Assembly (NCBI RefSeq): GCF_022828255.1
Contig: NZ_JAJQJW010000002.1
Location: 186,001-250,000 of the forward strand
Direction: 5' to 3'
Length of the DNA stretch: 64,000 bases
DNA from: Candidatus Nanosynbacter sp. TM7-075
GTDB lineage: Bacteria; Patescibacteriota; Saccharimonadia; Saccharimonadales; Saccharimonadaceae
Below the pieces are notes generated by a model. It saw only the letters and a list, made by a program, of their open reading frames with translations. It was not told where the DNA came from and ran no database searches. Below, one piece after another: positions 1 through 9,844 of this stretch. The position numbers and the translations under genes are program-made. Each line of letters starts with the position of its first letter. Position 1 is the first letter of the stretch.

Positions 1-39
1 AATGCTTAAGTTTATAATACACTAAAAATATAAGTCAGT

Positions 40-1254
40 CTAGCGAATATTGATGTTGCCGACCAAACTATAAATTGGAAGCAAGATAGCCGCGACCATC
101 GTACCAGCAACTATAGCCAAGAATACCATTAAAACTGGTTCTATCGCCGTCGACAAGGCGCGAATCTCCTCATCAAGCTCATCTTCATAAACCTGAGCGG
201 TCTTACCCATCATCTCGTCAATTTTACCTGATTGCTCACCGATTTTAATCATCTGCGGCACCATTGCTAGGAAATAATCTTCATTAGATAAAGAAGCTGA
301 GAGCGCCTTGCCACCTTTAACCTTATCCGATGCGCGAAGTATGCTTTCACTAATAATCACGTTATTAACAGCGTCAGCCGTAATACGAAGCATATCAAGC
401 ATTGGCACGCCAGTTCTCAGAAGAACTTGACCAGTCCTGGCAAATCGCGCCATGTACATTTTCCTAAACATCCCTTTGAACATTGGGACATTAAGCTTAA
501 AGGTGTCTTTAGCCCTAATTCCCTGTTCAGTTTTCAGATATTGTGCTAGGAAATAACCGCCGATAATCATTGCCAATATAACAAGCCACCAAAGACTACT
601 AAAAAAGTTCGCCGTTTTAATCATCATAAGAGTCACAAATGGCAACCCCTTATTTAAGTCACGATACAGACCCTCAACTTGCGGAACAACTGTAAACAAC
701 ATAAATCCGACAACTAAGATAATCACTACCAAGACAATTGACGGATACATCATAGCACCCCTAATCTTACTCATCATAGCAGCCTCTTTTTCCTGCTGAG
801 CAGCTAACCTCTTAAGCGAATCATCCATCGTACCTGATGTCTCACCAGCCGAAACCAAAGCTACATAAACTTTATTAAAAGCTTCTGGATGCTTTGCGAA
901 CGAATCAGACAAGGATTTACCGCCTTCGACGTCAGAGATAATTTCCTGGACTATTTCCTGCATACGCTTATTCGTAGTCTGCTCTTGAACTGTTCGAAGA
1001 CTTTGCGCCAAAGGTAGCCCTGCCCCAATAAGTGTAGCCAGCTGACGAGTAAACACAACCCTATCCTTAGTGGTGATTCTACCAGAAAACCTCGCAAAGA
1101 AATTTGTTTTATCGTCTTGTAATTCAATTTTTAACGGCACAAAACCCTGAGCCGTCAAGAGCTTCGCGGCGGCGTTTTCGCTATCAGCCTGAACAACTGA
1201 TTTAACGATTTTATTACTTGCGCTATCTCTGGCTTCATAATTGTATTTTTTCAT
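40..1254 (-). CDS. pilC: Type IV pilus inner-membrane platform protein PilC
   Basis: Polytopic inner-membrane platform of the type IV pilus, homologous to GspF, on which the PilB and PilT motors act. The 404 residues match the family length. Two repeats of the T2SSF fold are visible (about residues 68-190 and 270-395), with hydrophobic segments near 170-192, 218-238 and 375-397; the motif RQLATLIGAGLPLAQSL is typical of the first repeat. The ATG is preceded by a GAGGGGG ribosome site inside the end of pilT, 3 bp away. It is the last gene of the pilus operon seen here. Family assignment is secure; the role in twitching or host attachment is inferred. Confidence 0.93.
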   Translation of the reverse strand: MKKYNYEARDSASNKIVKSVVQADSENAAAKLLTAQGFVPLKIELQDDKTNFFARFSGRITTKDRVVFTRQLATLIGAGLPLAQSLRTVQEQTTNKRMQEIVQEIISDVEGGKSLSDSFAKHPEAFNKVYVALVSAGETSGTMDDSLKRLAAQQEKEAAMMSKIRGAMMYPSIVLVVIILVVGFMLFTVVPQVEGLYRDLNKGLPFVTLMMIKTANFFSSLWWLVILAMIIGGYFLAQYLKTEQGIRAKDTFKLNVPMFKGMFRKMYMARFARTGQVLLRTGVPMLDMLRITADAVNNVIISESILRASDKVKGGKALSASLSNEDYFLAMVPQMIKIGEQSGKIDEMMGKTAQVYEDELDEEIRALSTAIEPVLMVFLAIVAGTMVAAILLPIYSLVGNINIR

Positions 1255-1257
1255 TTA

Positions 1258-2328
1258 TTACCCCCTCATCAACCTCTCAAATTCCGTCAAATCGACAGCA
1301 AACTCACGAGCACTATCATACGTAATAGTACCGTTCTGCACCAAATTGACCAAAGTTCTATCCATCGTCTGCATTCCCTGGTCAGCACCAGTCTGAATCA
1401 CGGCATCCAATTGGTGAGATTTACCTTCACGGATAATGTTGCGCACCGCTGGATTAGCAATCAGAACTTCTGCCGCCACGACTCGTCCACCGCCGATAGC
1501 CGGGACTAGTCGCTGCGAACAAATTGCCATCAAGATATTACTGAGCTGAGCGCGAATCTGTGGCTGCTGGTGCGGTGGAAATACGTCAATCATACGGTCA
1601 ATTGATTGTGCGGCGGAGTTCGTGTGTAGCGTCGCAAACACCAAGTGTCCAGTTTCGGCAATTGTAATCGCTGCTGAAATCGTCTCGAGGTCGCGCATCT
1701 CACCAATCAACACAACGTCTGGGTCTTGGCGAAGACTCGAGCGCAAAGCTGCAGAGAACGAATAAGTGTCGTAATGAACTTCCCGCTGAACTACCACTGA
1801 TTTTTTCGACTTGTGAGTAAACTCGATAGGGTCTTCAATGGTAATAATATGTTGTGAGCGTTCAGAATTGATCTTATCAACCAGCGCCGCCAAAGTTGTT
1901 GACTTGCCAGAACCAGTTGGACCAGTAACCAACACCAAACCGCGAGGAAAATCCGCAAACGTATTAACAACTGGTGGCATACCCAGTTCAGACGCCGACT
2001 TAATTTCATTTGGAATCAAACGTAGAGCTGCAGCCAAATTGCCACGCTCATGAAAGGCATTAACTCGGAATCGCCCCAGTGTACCAAACGCAAACGAAAA
2101 GTCGAATTCCTTATCTTTTAGCAAAATCTGTCGCTGATCTTCATCAAGAATCTGAAATACCAATCTCTCAACCGCGGGCTCGTCCAGTGGCTGAGTTCCG
2201 GCGGCTGGCATAAGCGCACCGTCAATTCGTAGCATCGGCGGCAAACCAACTTGAATATGAAGGTCTGAAGCTCGCTTCTTAACAACTTCTTCCAGTAAAA
2301 TCTCAATTCGCAATTCTTGATTATTCAT
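1258..2328 (-). CDS. pilT: Type IV pilus retraction ATPase PilT
   Basis: Hexameric ATPase that powers pilus retraction. At 356 residues it has PilT length, with an N-terminal PAS-like domain and a RecA-like core: Walker A GPTGSGKST near 137-145, Asp box around VLIGEMRDLET, Walker B and His box around GHLVFATLHT. The start is supported by an AAAGGAGG site 5 nt before the ATG. It lies between pilB (11 bp) and pilC (3 bp), so the three are almost certainly cotranscribed. An extension and a retraction motor side by side suggest dynamic pili. Confidence 0.95.
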   Translation of the reverse strand: MNNQELRIEILLEEVVKKRASDLHIQVGLPPMLRIDGALMPAAGTQPLDEPAVERLVFQILDEDQRQILLKDKEFDFSFAFGTLGRFRVNAFHERGNLAAALRLIPNEIKSASELGMPPVVNTFADFPRGLVLVTGPTGSGKSTTLAALVDKINSERSQHIITIEDPIEFTHKSKKSVVVQREVHYDTYSFSAALRSSLRQDPDVVLIGEMRDLETISAAITIAETGHLVFATLHTNSAAQSIDRMIDVFPPHQQPQIRAQLSNILMAICSQRLVPAIGGGRVVAAEVLIANPAVRNIIREGKSHQLDAVIQTGADQGMQTMDRTLVNLVQNGTITYDSAREFAVDLTEFERLMRG

Positions 2329-2339
2329 GCTTCCTCCTT

Positions 2340-4100
2340 TTACGCGGTATCCGCCGCTACCCTATTAACTTCTTCTATTGTCGTTATTCCATTCAACGCC
2401 TTCAAATAACCATCTTGACGCATCGTAATCATCCCTTGTTGGATTGCCATTCGCTGGATTTCCGCTGAGGTCGCGCGCTTAACAATCAAATTCTGAATCT
2501 CTTCGGTAATATCCATGACCTCATACAAACCAGCTCGACCAGCATAACCACGAGGAGTTTGCGGCGTATCTTTTCCTTTTGCCAAGGCAAACGACGTCTG
2601 CGTCGCTAGCGGCAAACTTTCATATCCCAAATCTTGCGCGTATTGAGCAACCTGCTCCCTTGTTTGCGGCAATAATCCACCAACCGCCTCGCGAATTGCC
2701 TGCGTTTCCAGTGGTGACGATTGATAAATATCTCGACGGCGCGCCACTCGCCTCACCAAACGCTGACCAATAATCGTGTTAACCGTACTGGCGATAAGAA
2801 ACGGCTCAATTCCCATATCTAACAGACGCGGCAGCACACCAGCGGCGGAATTTGTGTGAAGTGTCGAGAAAACCAAGTGCCCCGTTAAAGCCGCTTGAAT
2901 AGCCAAATTTGCTGTTTCGTTATCGCGAATCTCACCAACCATCACAATATCTGGGTCTTGACGTAAAATTGAGCGCAGCCCAGAAGCAAACGTCAAGCCA
3001 ACTTCCGCGTTCACCTGAATCTGATTGACGCCATCCATCTTATACTCAACCGGATCCTCAAGTGTCACAATATTCACAGTGTCGTCTTTAATCTCCTTAA
3101 TCAACGCGTACAAACTCGTTGACTTACCAGAACCAGTTGGACCTGACGTCAAAATCATTCCATTTGGTCGCTTAATTCCCTTACGAATCGTTCTTAATGC
3201 ACGCCCAGCGTAGCCCATATCTTCCAAATTGAAAGAACTTCCACTCTTATCAAGCAGACGAATAACCACCTGTTCGCCCCAAACGACAGGAGAGATAGCA
3301 ATACGAAGGTCAACTTCTTTACCTGCGACGTTAACCGCAAATTGACCGTCCTGAGGAATCCGATGCTCGTCAATTTTCAGATTGGAAAGAATCTTAATAC
3401 GACTAACTAACGCCGGCTCAATGCTCTTTGGAAGCTGTATAATCTCACGCAAAACACCATCAACACGACAACGAATCTTCAAAGCCTTCTCTAATGGCTC
3501 AATATGCACATCGGACGCGTGACTCTTTACCGCGTATTCCAAAATTGTCGACAATGCTCGCGATATCGGTGAATCTTGGACAATAGTTTTAATATTGCCA
3601 GCTTCCGACAAAGACTCTTCCTGCGAAGCCTGTGCAGCCACATTAACAGATGACAAGTCAGTCTTATATTGATCCAAGACGTGGCGAACACTCTCTTCCG
3701 AAGCCATAAATACTTTTATCGGACGTTGAATGCGATTCGACAAATAGTCCACCGCCTGGACATTATTCGCATCGATCATCGCTACCGCTAGTCGGTTTTG
3801 AACCTCGGCCAGTGGCACAGCCATAAATCTCTCAGCAACGTCGGACGGTAATAGAGATAAAATATCCTGACTAATAACGCTATTCGACAGATTGACATAC
3901 GGCACGCCCGAAACTTGAGCCACGCCATGAACTAATAGCTCATTGTCAAGCAACCCCTCTTCACTAAGCAAACTAAACAGAGGCTTGCCACTCTCAGAGG
4001 CACGTTTTAAGGCATCATCAATGACAGACTTCTCAATAAGCCCCTCGTTTACGAGCAGCTCGATCAACTTATCTTGGATGTCGTCCGTCAGTAAAGCCAT
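2340..4100 (-). CDS. pilB: Type IV pilus assembly ATPase PilB
   Basis: Extension ATPase of the type IV pilus (GspE family), 586 residues. An N-terminal T2SSE_N domain (about 10-150) precedes the motor, which has Walker A GPTGSGKSTS near 325, Walker B IVMVGEIRD and the His box GHLVFSTLHT. The segment after VGQRLVRRVARRR, where many PilB/GspE proteins carry a tetracysteine zinc site, has no cysteine here. ATG follows an AAGGGG ribosome site. The gene sits between the small membrane gene and pilT. Confidence 0.95.
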   Translation of the reverse strand: MALLTDDIQDKLIELLVNEGLIEKSVIDDALKRASESGKPLFSLLSEEGLLDNELLVHGVAQVSGVPYVNLSNSVISQDILSLLPSDVAERFMAVPLAEVQNRLAVAMIDANNVQAVDYLSNRIQRPIKVFMASEESVRHVLDQYKTDLSSVNVAAQASQEESLSEAGNIKTIVQDSPISRALSTILEYAVKSHASDVHIEPLEKALKIRCRVDGVLREIIQLPKSIEPALVSRIKILSNLKIDEHRIPQDGQFAVNVAGKEVDLRIAISPVVWGEQVVIRLLDKSGSSFNLEDMGYAGRALRTIRKGIKRPNGMILTSGPTGSGKSTSLYALIKEIKDDTVNIVTLEDPVEYKMDGVNQIQVNAEVGLTFASGLRSILRQDPDIVMVGEIRDNETANLAIQAALTGHLVFSTLHTNSAAGVLPRLLDMGIEPFLIASTVNTIIGQRLVRRVARRRDIYQSSPLETQAIREAVGGLLPQTREQVAQYAQDLGYESLPLATQTSFALAKGKDTPQTPRGYAGRAGLYEVMDITEEIQNLIVKRATSAEIQRMAIQQGMITMRQDGYLKALNGITTIEEVNRVAADTA

Positions 4101-4113
4101 TTACACCCCTTCT

Positions 4114-4344
4114 CTATTTGGCTGCATCTTGACCTACGAATATTTCAACAGTTGGATTTATCGCATTATTATTAAAAATCGCTGGGTTTGGCTTTTCGAC
4201 GTCAGGTGATATTTCTCGAATAGTCTGTACTTTTGTGCCAGATTCTGGGACTTTTAAGAACGAGATATTAGAGGCGACAATATAGCCGATTGCCACACCC
4301 ACACCCGCGATCAATACTACCATTGCTATATCTGTTTTCTTCAT
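4114..4344 (-). CDS. Small single-pass membrane protein in the pilus operon
   Basis: A 76-residue protein with one N-terminal membrane segment (about 7-26, rich in V, A, I and G) and a short polar outer tail. I do not recognise the family. Its start overlaps the pilO stop (ATGA), so it is translationally coupled to the pilus genes. It sits where a PilP lipoprotein would follow pilO in proteobacteria, but there is no lipobox cysteine and it is too short for PilP. A pilus-assembly accessory role is inferred from position only. Confidence 0.75.
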   Translation of the reverse strand: MKKTDIAMVVLIAGVGVAIGYIVASNISFLKVPESGTKVQTIREISPDVEKPNPAIFNNNAINPTVEIFVGQDAAK

Positions 4345-5009
4345 GGCTTAACCACCTTATTCTCTAATTGTATTGTTTGTGCTGGCTCGTAATAAGCAAC
4401 ACCTCGAACCACCAAGCTCAATCTATCCTCATTTCGCTGGATTTCCACAGTCTTTAGGTCAATGACTCGAATAGACGCCTCTAACTTAGTTAACAATTCT
4501 TTCAATTTTTCAGCTGGACCGCTCACTTCCATAGTAAATGATACGGCATTTTCAGATGTTGACCCAGAGCTTTCACTATCAGATCCAGATTGAGCAACGG
4601 TCAGATTTTGAATAGTCACACCAGTAGTCGTGTCAATAAATTTATTCTTCAACGAAGCACCAAGAGCGTCGGCGTTCGCATTATCCGGCAATGCATCCAG
4701 TACCGTCTGAAGAGCATTACTTTCGCTACTCGATTTTATAGAGTTAAGCGCAGTATTCGTATCCAAAACTCGAATATTCTTCTTTAGCTCATCAACTGAT
4801 GACAAGTTTTTATCTAGACGAGAAATCGTATTTTGTTTCTCCAGAAGAATCTTCGAATGAAATACAATTTGCTGCACCAAAAATATACTCACAACAAGCG
4901 CAATTCCAGCCAAAAATGCCGCAGAAGCCACAAAAATAAACATAGTCTTTTTTGACGAATCAATCTGTTGACGCTTGCGTATTGCAACTTCTTTATTATC
5001 GGTCGCCAT
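4341..5009 (-). CDS. pilO: PilO-like type IV pilus alignment-complex protein
   Basis: 222 residues: a short cytoplasmic basic segment, one membrane segment at about 23-48, a coiled-coil stretch (about 50-80) and an alpha/beta periplasmic-side domain. This is the architecture of PilO, which pairs with PilN to link PilM to the pilus machine. The stop of pilN overlaps its ATG by 1 bp, and its own stop overlaps the next gene by 4 bp. Primary sequence is weakly conserved in this family, so the name rests on architecture plus gene order (M-N-O). Confidence 0.75.
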   Translation of the reverse strand: MATDNKEVAIRKRQQIDSSKKTMFIFVASAAFLAGIALVVSIFLVQQIVFHSKILLEKQNTISRLDKNLSSVDELKKNIRVLDTNTALNSIKSSSESNALQTVLDALPDNANADALGASLKNKFIDTTTGVTIQNLTVAQSGSDSESSGSTSENAVSFTMEVSGPAEKLKELLTKLEASIRVIDLKTVEIQRNEDRLSLVVRGVAYYEPAQTIQLENKVVKP

Positions 5010-5734
5010 TATTTCTTCTCCTGTTTTTTCGAGTTACTCTTAAACAAGCTATCCGGAATTCCCTGACGTGAGTCCGTCACATCAACCTTGCCAGTCGGCG
5101 TCAATACGGAAACTGTGCCGTTATTTGCAGGTGCTAATAATTCTTCCGCATATTCAAACGAGAATGAGAATTGCAACACTTTTTTACCTTCTGAGTTCTC
5201 CCCAAAACTAGTATCGCCATCTTTTATCTCCTTGGTCAGGCTAACCTCGGAACTTTTATCGCCGTCAGTGGTTTGGATCTTCGTATTCAAGATAGTTTTC
5301 TTTAAGGTCTCTAACGCACTATAGCCATTAACCGCACTACCCTCCAGAGTAATAGTTTTTGACTCAGGATTGACTTTTATATCCGAAAAACTAACATTAT
5401 TTGGCGCAACCGGATTAACCGCCGTTACAACATCAAAAATCCTTGAATTAAGCTTCTTTCCAGAATGCTGCTCATTGATCTTTGTTAATTGATGTTGAAT
5501 CGTTACAACCTTATTGAGATCTTCGACCGCCATCAATTTGTCGTTTCTATCTTTGATAACTCCGTTCTGGACCGCCTCGGCTGCAATTTGGCTACCCAAA
5601 ATCAATGCCAAAACAACTACCGCCGCAATCGAAGCACCGCCCACTAAGAACGATATCGAAATAACCCGATTGCGCATAGCCCGAGTCTTCAATAGCTCGC
5701 GCTTAACGTTTGGGAGAAGATTTATCTCAATCAT
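5009..5734 (-). CDS. pilN: PilN-like type IV pilus assembly protein
   Basis: 241 residues beginning MIEINLLP, the conserved PilN N-terminus that docks into PilM. A membrane segment spans about 24-48, followed by a helical stretch and a soluble fold. The ATG overlaps the pilM stop (ATGA), which couples their translation. The disordered C-terminal tail (about 210-241) is rich in S, K and T. Assignment is secure from the INLLP motif and its position after pilM. Confidence 0.88.
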   Translation of the reverse strand: MIEINLLPNVKRELLKTRAMRNRVISISFLVGGASIAAVVVLALILGSQIAAEAVQNGVIKDRNDKLMAVEDLNKVVTIQHQLTKINEQHSGKKLNSRIFDVVTAVNPVAPNNVSFSDIKVNPESKTITLEGSAVNGYSALETLKKTILNTKIQTTDGDKSSEVSLTKEIKDGDTSFGENSEGKKVLQFSFSFEYAEELLAPANNGTVSVLTPTGKVDVTDSRQGIPDSLFKSNSKKQEKK

Positions 5735-6777
5735 GATATATTACTCCTTTGTGCCAACCCTACAGCAATAGCGAATTCTGAAGCAATCGGCGCCAATTGT
5801 TGTTGGTCCGATTGAGAAACTTGAACACGCTGCCACGGATCTGCGGTAATTGACTGGACTCCAGTTTTATTCATCACATATCCATCAAGTTGCGGAATAG
5901 CTGAACCAAACCCTGATAACAAAATTCCAGAAACCGCTACGCTTGGATATCGAGTTTGGAAAAACTTTATAGATTTTACCAGCTCTGAAGAAAAATTGTC
6001 GAGAGTTGAATCAATAGCCCTTAACACTTGACCATCTAATTTATCCGGCGCCAAACCAAATTTCAAAATAAATTGACGTGCTTGATCTTCCTGGACGCTA
6101 AGATTCTGAACCGCCGATCGAACCAAAGATGAAAGTCCAGTTGGAATCATACGAATAAGTCGCGGCGCTCCGTTGTAGACGACCGCCAAATCCGTCGAAT
6201 TTTCACCCATATTGATAATCAAACGCGCATCCTGAGAATCGGTAGCCGATAAAGAGCGAACCATAGCAATAGCGTTTGGCTCTTCAGCAATCACATTGAA
6301 ACCAAGATTTTCAACCAGCTCCAAACGCTCTTCTGCGTAAGACTTCGCTGTACTTGTCAGTAAAATCTCATACTGATTCTGTGCGTGCAAGCTATCGCCC
6401 AATAAAGCCCAGTCAACTTCTGCCTCATCCAAAGACATTGGAATATATTGGTCAATTTGATACTTCATCATTGCCTTCAATTCCTGCTCAGGAACTTTCG
6501 GCACATCAATAATAGTAGAAAACGTCTTATTTGACGGCAAACCGACAGCTACATTGGACGCCTTAATCCCAGCCTGACCAACGGCGGTCATAATAGCCTC
6601 ACCCAAGCGTCGCTTAGACTCTGGAGAATCGCCGCTCGTTATTTTAGAATCAACTGGCGTATAACCGTAATGAGACAAACTCCATCCCGCGCCAGTACGA
6701 GACAATTGAACCACCCGCACCGCATTCGTATCGATGTCTAGTCCGAAGAATTCGCCCAACCCTTTTGCTAATTTCAT
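5731..6777 (-). CDS. pilM: Type IV pilus assembly protein PilM (actin-like ATPase)
   Basis: Cytoplasmic actin-fold protein that binds the N-terminus of PilN. The sequence shows the phosphate-1 motif FFGLDIDTNAVRVVQL at the N-terminus and the INMGENSTDLAVV and GILLSGFGSAIPQL motifs of the ASKHA fold. I take the ATG at 6777 (MKLAKGLGEFF, 348 residues) rather than a TTG four codons upstream. There is no Shine-Dalgarno site, but a TTGCAA/TATAAT promoter lies 11 nt upstream, so the mRNA probably has a very short leader. First gene of the pilus assembly block. Confidence 0.93.
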   Translation of the reverse strand: MKLAKGLGEFFGLDIDTNAVRVVQLSRTGAGWSLSHYGYTPVDSKITSGDSPESKRRLGEAIMTAVGQAGIKASNVAVGLPSNKTFSTIIDVPKVPEQELKAMMKYQIDQYIPMSLDEAEVDWALLGDSLHAQNQYEILLTSTAKSYAEERLELVENLGFNVIAEEPNAIAMVRSLSATDSQDARLIINMGENSTDLAVVYNGAPRLIRMIPTGLSSLVRSAVQNLSVQEDQARQFILKFGLAPDKLDGQVLRAIDSTLDNFSSELVKSIKFFQTRYPSVAVSGILLSGFGSAIPQLDGYVMNKTGVQSITADPWQRVQVSQSDQQQLAPIASEFAIAVGLAQRSNIS

Positions 6778-6788
6778 AACTAATAACA

Positions 6789-6817
6789 ATTATATACATT
6801 AGCGTTTTAATTTGCAA
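6789..6817 (-). promoter_or_regulatory. Promoter of pilM operon
   Basis: On the minus strand: -35 TTGCAA (6812-6817), 17 bp spacer, -10 TATAAT (6789-6794). The -10 is 11 nt from the pilM ATG, so the leader would be about 4 nt. It lies between the stop of the 992-residue gene and pilM, so pilM-pilC can be transcribed independently of the surface protein. Confidence 0.65.
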
Positions 6818-6821
6818 ACTT

Positions 6822-9800
6822 TTAATATCTTGGCGGCAATTCGCGAACGTTCATCGTGCTAATCGCGCCAGTGTTTCGATAATTATTGTAAGCCCAAATA
6901 TAAGTGTCCGCTCTTAAGTTAATGATTTCTGCTGGAGTTCCAGGATGCATATTCGGATCATTCTTTGCAGACGAAGCATGTTTTCCGCCGTATGTTCGCC
7001 GTAAGAACAAGCGCCCAGTTTTAATTGGCCCGTTAACCTTCAGCTGTTTACCACAAGAAGATTCGGAAACTCCACTCAGCCAACCTCCGGCGCTAATTAC
7101 CACGCCACAGGTACTAACATATCCGTCTTTCTGAGTAATCAACCAAGCATTCACTTCCCCAACCGAAGGCTCTATGATAATATTCTTCGCGTAGATAATT
7201 AGTTGTGGCAATTGGCGCACATCATTCGTGTCTGCGTATAGCAAATCACCCGAAATCCTAACTACGCCCGAGGACTTTATGACTATACTCTTGCCTACGC
7301 TTAATTTTGACCCCGTTAAGGTTACGTTTCCAGCGTTATATTCACCCGTAGCCAGGCTGTTGACATCCACGTTACCAGAAATACTGCCATTGACGCCACC
7401 AACCGACGGTAAAGTAAAATTATCTGGAACCGAACTGGTGCTACTGAAATTACCAAACTTTGGAATATTGGCAAAAGTTAGCTTATTATAGTCACGTGGA
7501 GTCACTCCCGAGCGACCATTAAACGACGATGACAATCCAGCCCCCGAAGCCGAATCCGCCTTACCATTAGCAATAATTCCATATTCACCCCAAGAACCGT
7601 ACACATTCTGATTCGTATAGGCCATCTTATAAGCCAATGATATATCCTCGATCAGCAGACCCATATGTGACGGATTAGATTTTACATAAATATCGATGAA
7701 GTTATTATCCTTATATAAAACAGTACCTGGCTGCGTCTCGGCAGTAAATCGAGAATTTCCAGCATAGCCCGGAAAACCCCAACCAGAATACTGAGTCCCC
7801 TCAGGTCTTGCGCCGTTTTCATTGCCCAACACCTTCATTTCATGGCCATTAATTTTCACTCGAACATAGTTATCTACAGCTCCACTAAAACCAATCTCCA
7901 GCTTCTTAGCATCTTTTAGCTCTTCTAAATTAATACCCTTCAATCTAAAGACATACGTATTCGAGCACGAGATAACTTCTGCTATAGGGCGAGAATCATC
8001 CCGACAGTTTAGATTCGCTGGATCTGGTTTACTATTAGAATGCGTATGTCGACCAAAACTGTTTATACTAATCCACTTCGCAGAGTCAGATGTTCTCCAA
8101 ACGCCCCTCTTGCAATAATCAGGATTATAGACGAGAGATGCGTCACCAACTATATCGCGATACATAGAATCGGGCGTACATGTAATATAACCATCTTGCA
8201 ACACATCACCCCGACCGGGATTGCGCCACTGTGTCGTTACTACAGTCGTCGCCCTATAGTCGTCTTTTAGATTAGTTGCATCGCCATGACAACTAGGTAA
8301 ATCAGCCACATTACCGCTCTTATCGTAAGCCCTCTGATTTCCATTACCGCCATACTGATCTTCGGCACATACTATAGACCAGTGCAGATCAGCGTCGTTG
8401 CCCCCCTTAAAGCCGTATTCGCCAGGGCTAAAGTGAACATCGCCTCCAATTTTATTACCATCTTTATCTAGCCCTGTACCCCATAGCCCCTTTGCCCGTA
8501 TAGAGGTCTTATCTAACTCAATACGACTAAGCTTCTCATCAGGAATATTCACATTGTTTGATGTCCTGCTGGTAATAACCTCTTTATCTGTCTTAATATC
8601 ACCGCCCCAAACCTGAACCTTCGGTCTTTTTGAGGATCTGATACACTTAACCGCGTATTTAAAATCCGTCGAAGGAGCCGAACCGTTGTAATTACTGACC
8701 ATAACCACATAACATAGACTGTCGTTAGCACTTAGCTTAACCCTATCCCTATCCAGATCATCTATCTTATTTGTAGCCACTGGAGTCTGACCGGTGTTTA
8801 ATTGACTGCCAATGTTTTGAACAATTTTTCCACACGCGCCACTATCAATATTTAAGCTATCTCTATATTGCCCTTTAATCAGTCGCACAATTGCGCACGG
8901 CCAATCACTATCAGTAGTACCCCCAGGCAACGAAACCACATTGTCCTTGCCCGTAAGCTCCGATACTTCAGCCCCTCTTACAACAAACCGAGCAAGTGCA
9001 TACGAAGAATTTTGAGTTTTTGACGTGCCCTTATTATTCAACCCAGCATTTATTCCCTCAATTTTCGTGACATTTTCTGCGTCAATGTAATCCGAGTTAA
9101 CACTGACCGAAGGCTCTACGTCATAATCATACGGAACTTCAACACAGGCATATGATGAATACACCCAGCCGGTTGGCACCAAAGAATTGCGCTTGCTCCA
9201 ATAAACTCGCTGACAAATGCGCTTACCCATATCCTCTCTTTTAATGACTCGCGTATACATGAATTTATTCTTTCCAAGCTCACCATGAAGATCCTCAAGC
9301 TGAGATTTACCGTTCAACGCCTCCATAGAGGTAGTGCGATAATCCACTCCCGCTGGATTATTCATTCGTTTCCAAGCATAATCCTTCCAATCCGTCATAA
9401 CGTTAAACCATCGAGGATCTTCATTATGCCAAGCCCCCCTGTCGTTCAGACTGACATCATTATCCATCGGCTGATTTGAGCTTAAATCGAACACATCTTG
9501 CTGTACACCAGTCACGACATTGTCAGTGGCTCCTCCGCTAACAAAAAGACTATGCCACCAATCAACCGTATCTCCGGGCTTCACATTCTTTAATCTCCCT
9601 GGAGCGACAGTCCAGTTAGACCCATAATTGGTAGTATCTGATGGATTAAATTGTTTTGTAACCCAAGATTTACCAGTTATCGTCCAATTTGGCGAGCTTG
9701 GCGCCGCATATGTATAGATAAAAAAAGCCGTTACTGAAATAAATAAAGCCACTACTATTGCCAGCATGCCCACCTTAGGCAATGAGTATTTTCTTCTCAT
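6822..9800 (-). CDS. Large secreted or anchored surface protein upstream of the pilus genes
   Basis: 992 residues with a basic N-terminus, a signal-anchor hydrophobic segment (about 11-33), then a long extracytoplasmic part rich in N, G, S, T, Y and W with many cysteines. Around residues 810-900 there is a beta-helix-like run (SISGNVDVNS, GEYNAGNVTLTGS, KSIVIKSSGVVRISGD) resembling bactofilin or adhesin repeats. No LPXTG motif or C-terminal anchor is visible. I do not recognise a named family. It directly precedes pilM, so a pilus-associated or host-contact protein (analogous to PilY1 or a minor-pilin adhesin) is a reasonable inference. The start is fixed by a leaderless-type promoter. Confidence 0.85.
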   Translation of the reverse strand: MRRKYSLPKVGMLAIVVALFISVTAFFIYTYAAPSSPNWTITGKSWVTKQFNPSDTTNYGSNWTVAPGRLKNVKPGDTVDWWHSLFVSGGATDNVVTGVQQDVFDLSSNQPMDNDVSLNDRGAWHNEDPRWFNVMTDWKDYAWKRMNNPAGVDYRTTSMEALNGKSQLEDLHGELGKNKFMYTRVIKREDMGKRICQRVYWSKRNSLVPTGWVYSSYACVEVPYDYDVEPSVSVNSDYIDAENVTKIEGINAGLNNKGTSKTQNSSYALARFVVRGAEVSELTGKDNVVSLPGGTTDSDWPCAIVRLIKGQYRDSLNIDSGACGKIVQNIGSQLNTGQTPVATNKIDDLDRDRVKLSANDSLCYVVMVSNYNGSAPSTDFKYAVKCIRSSKRPKVQVWGGDIKTDKEVITSRTSNNVNIPDEKLSRIELDKTSIRAKGLWGTGLDKDGNKIGGDVHFSPGEYGFKGGNDADLHWSIVCAEDQYGGNGNQRAYDKSGNVADLPSCHGDATNLKDDYRATTVVTTQWRNPGRGDVLQDGYITCTPDSMYRDIVGDASLVYNPDYCKRGVWRTSDSAKWISINSFGRHTHSNSKPDPANLNCRDDSRPIAEVISCSNTYVFRLKGINLEELKDAKKLEIGFSGAVDNYVRVKINGHEMKVLGNENGARPEGTQYSGWGFPGYAGNSRFTAETQPGTVLYKDNNFIDIYVKSNPSHMGLLIEDISLAYKMAYTNQNVYGSWGEYGIIANGKADSASGAGLSSSFNGRSGVTPRDYNKLTFANIPKFGNFSSTSSVPDNFTLPSVGGVNGSISGNVDVNSLATGEYNAGNVTLTGSKLSVGKSIVIKSSGVVRISGDLLYADTNDVRQLPQLIIYAKNIIIEPSVGEVNAWLITQKDGYVSTCGVVISAGGWLSGVSESSCGKQLKVNGPIKTGRLFLRRTYGGKHASSAKNDPNMHPGTPAEIINLRADTYIWAYNNYRNTGAISTMNVRELPPRY

Positions 9801-9844
9801 GCTTATAATTATATCAAAGATTCCGCAGATGATATAATAAATAT
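9801..9844. promoter_or_regulatory. Divergent leaderless-type promoters (surface protein / ychF)
   Basis: Two extended -10 elements in a 44-bp gap. Minus strand: TGA-TATAAT (TATAAT at 9808-9813) with 7 nt to the ATG at 9800. Plus strand: TGA-TATAAT (9833-9838) with 6 nt to the ATG at 9845. Neither has a good -35 or a Shine-Dalgarno site, so transcription should begin at or next to the start codons. Confidence 0.7.
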
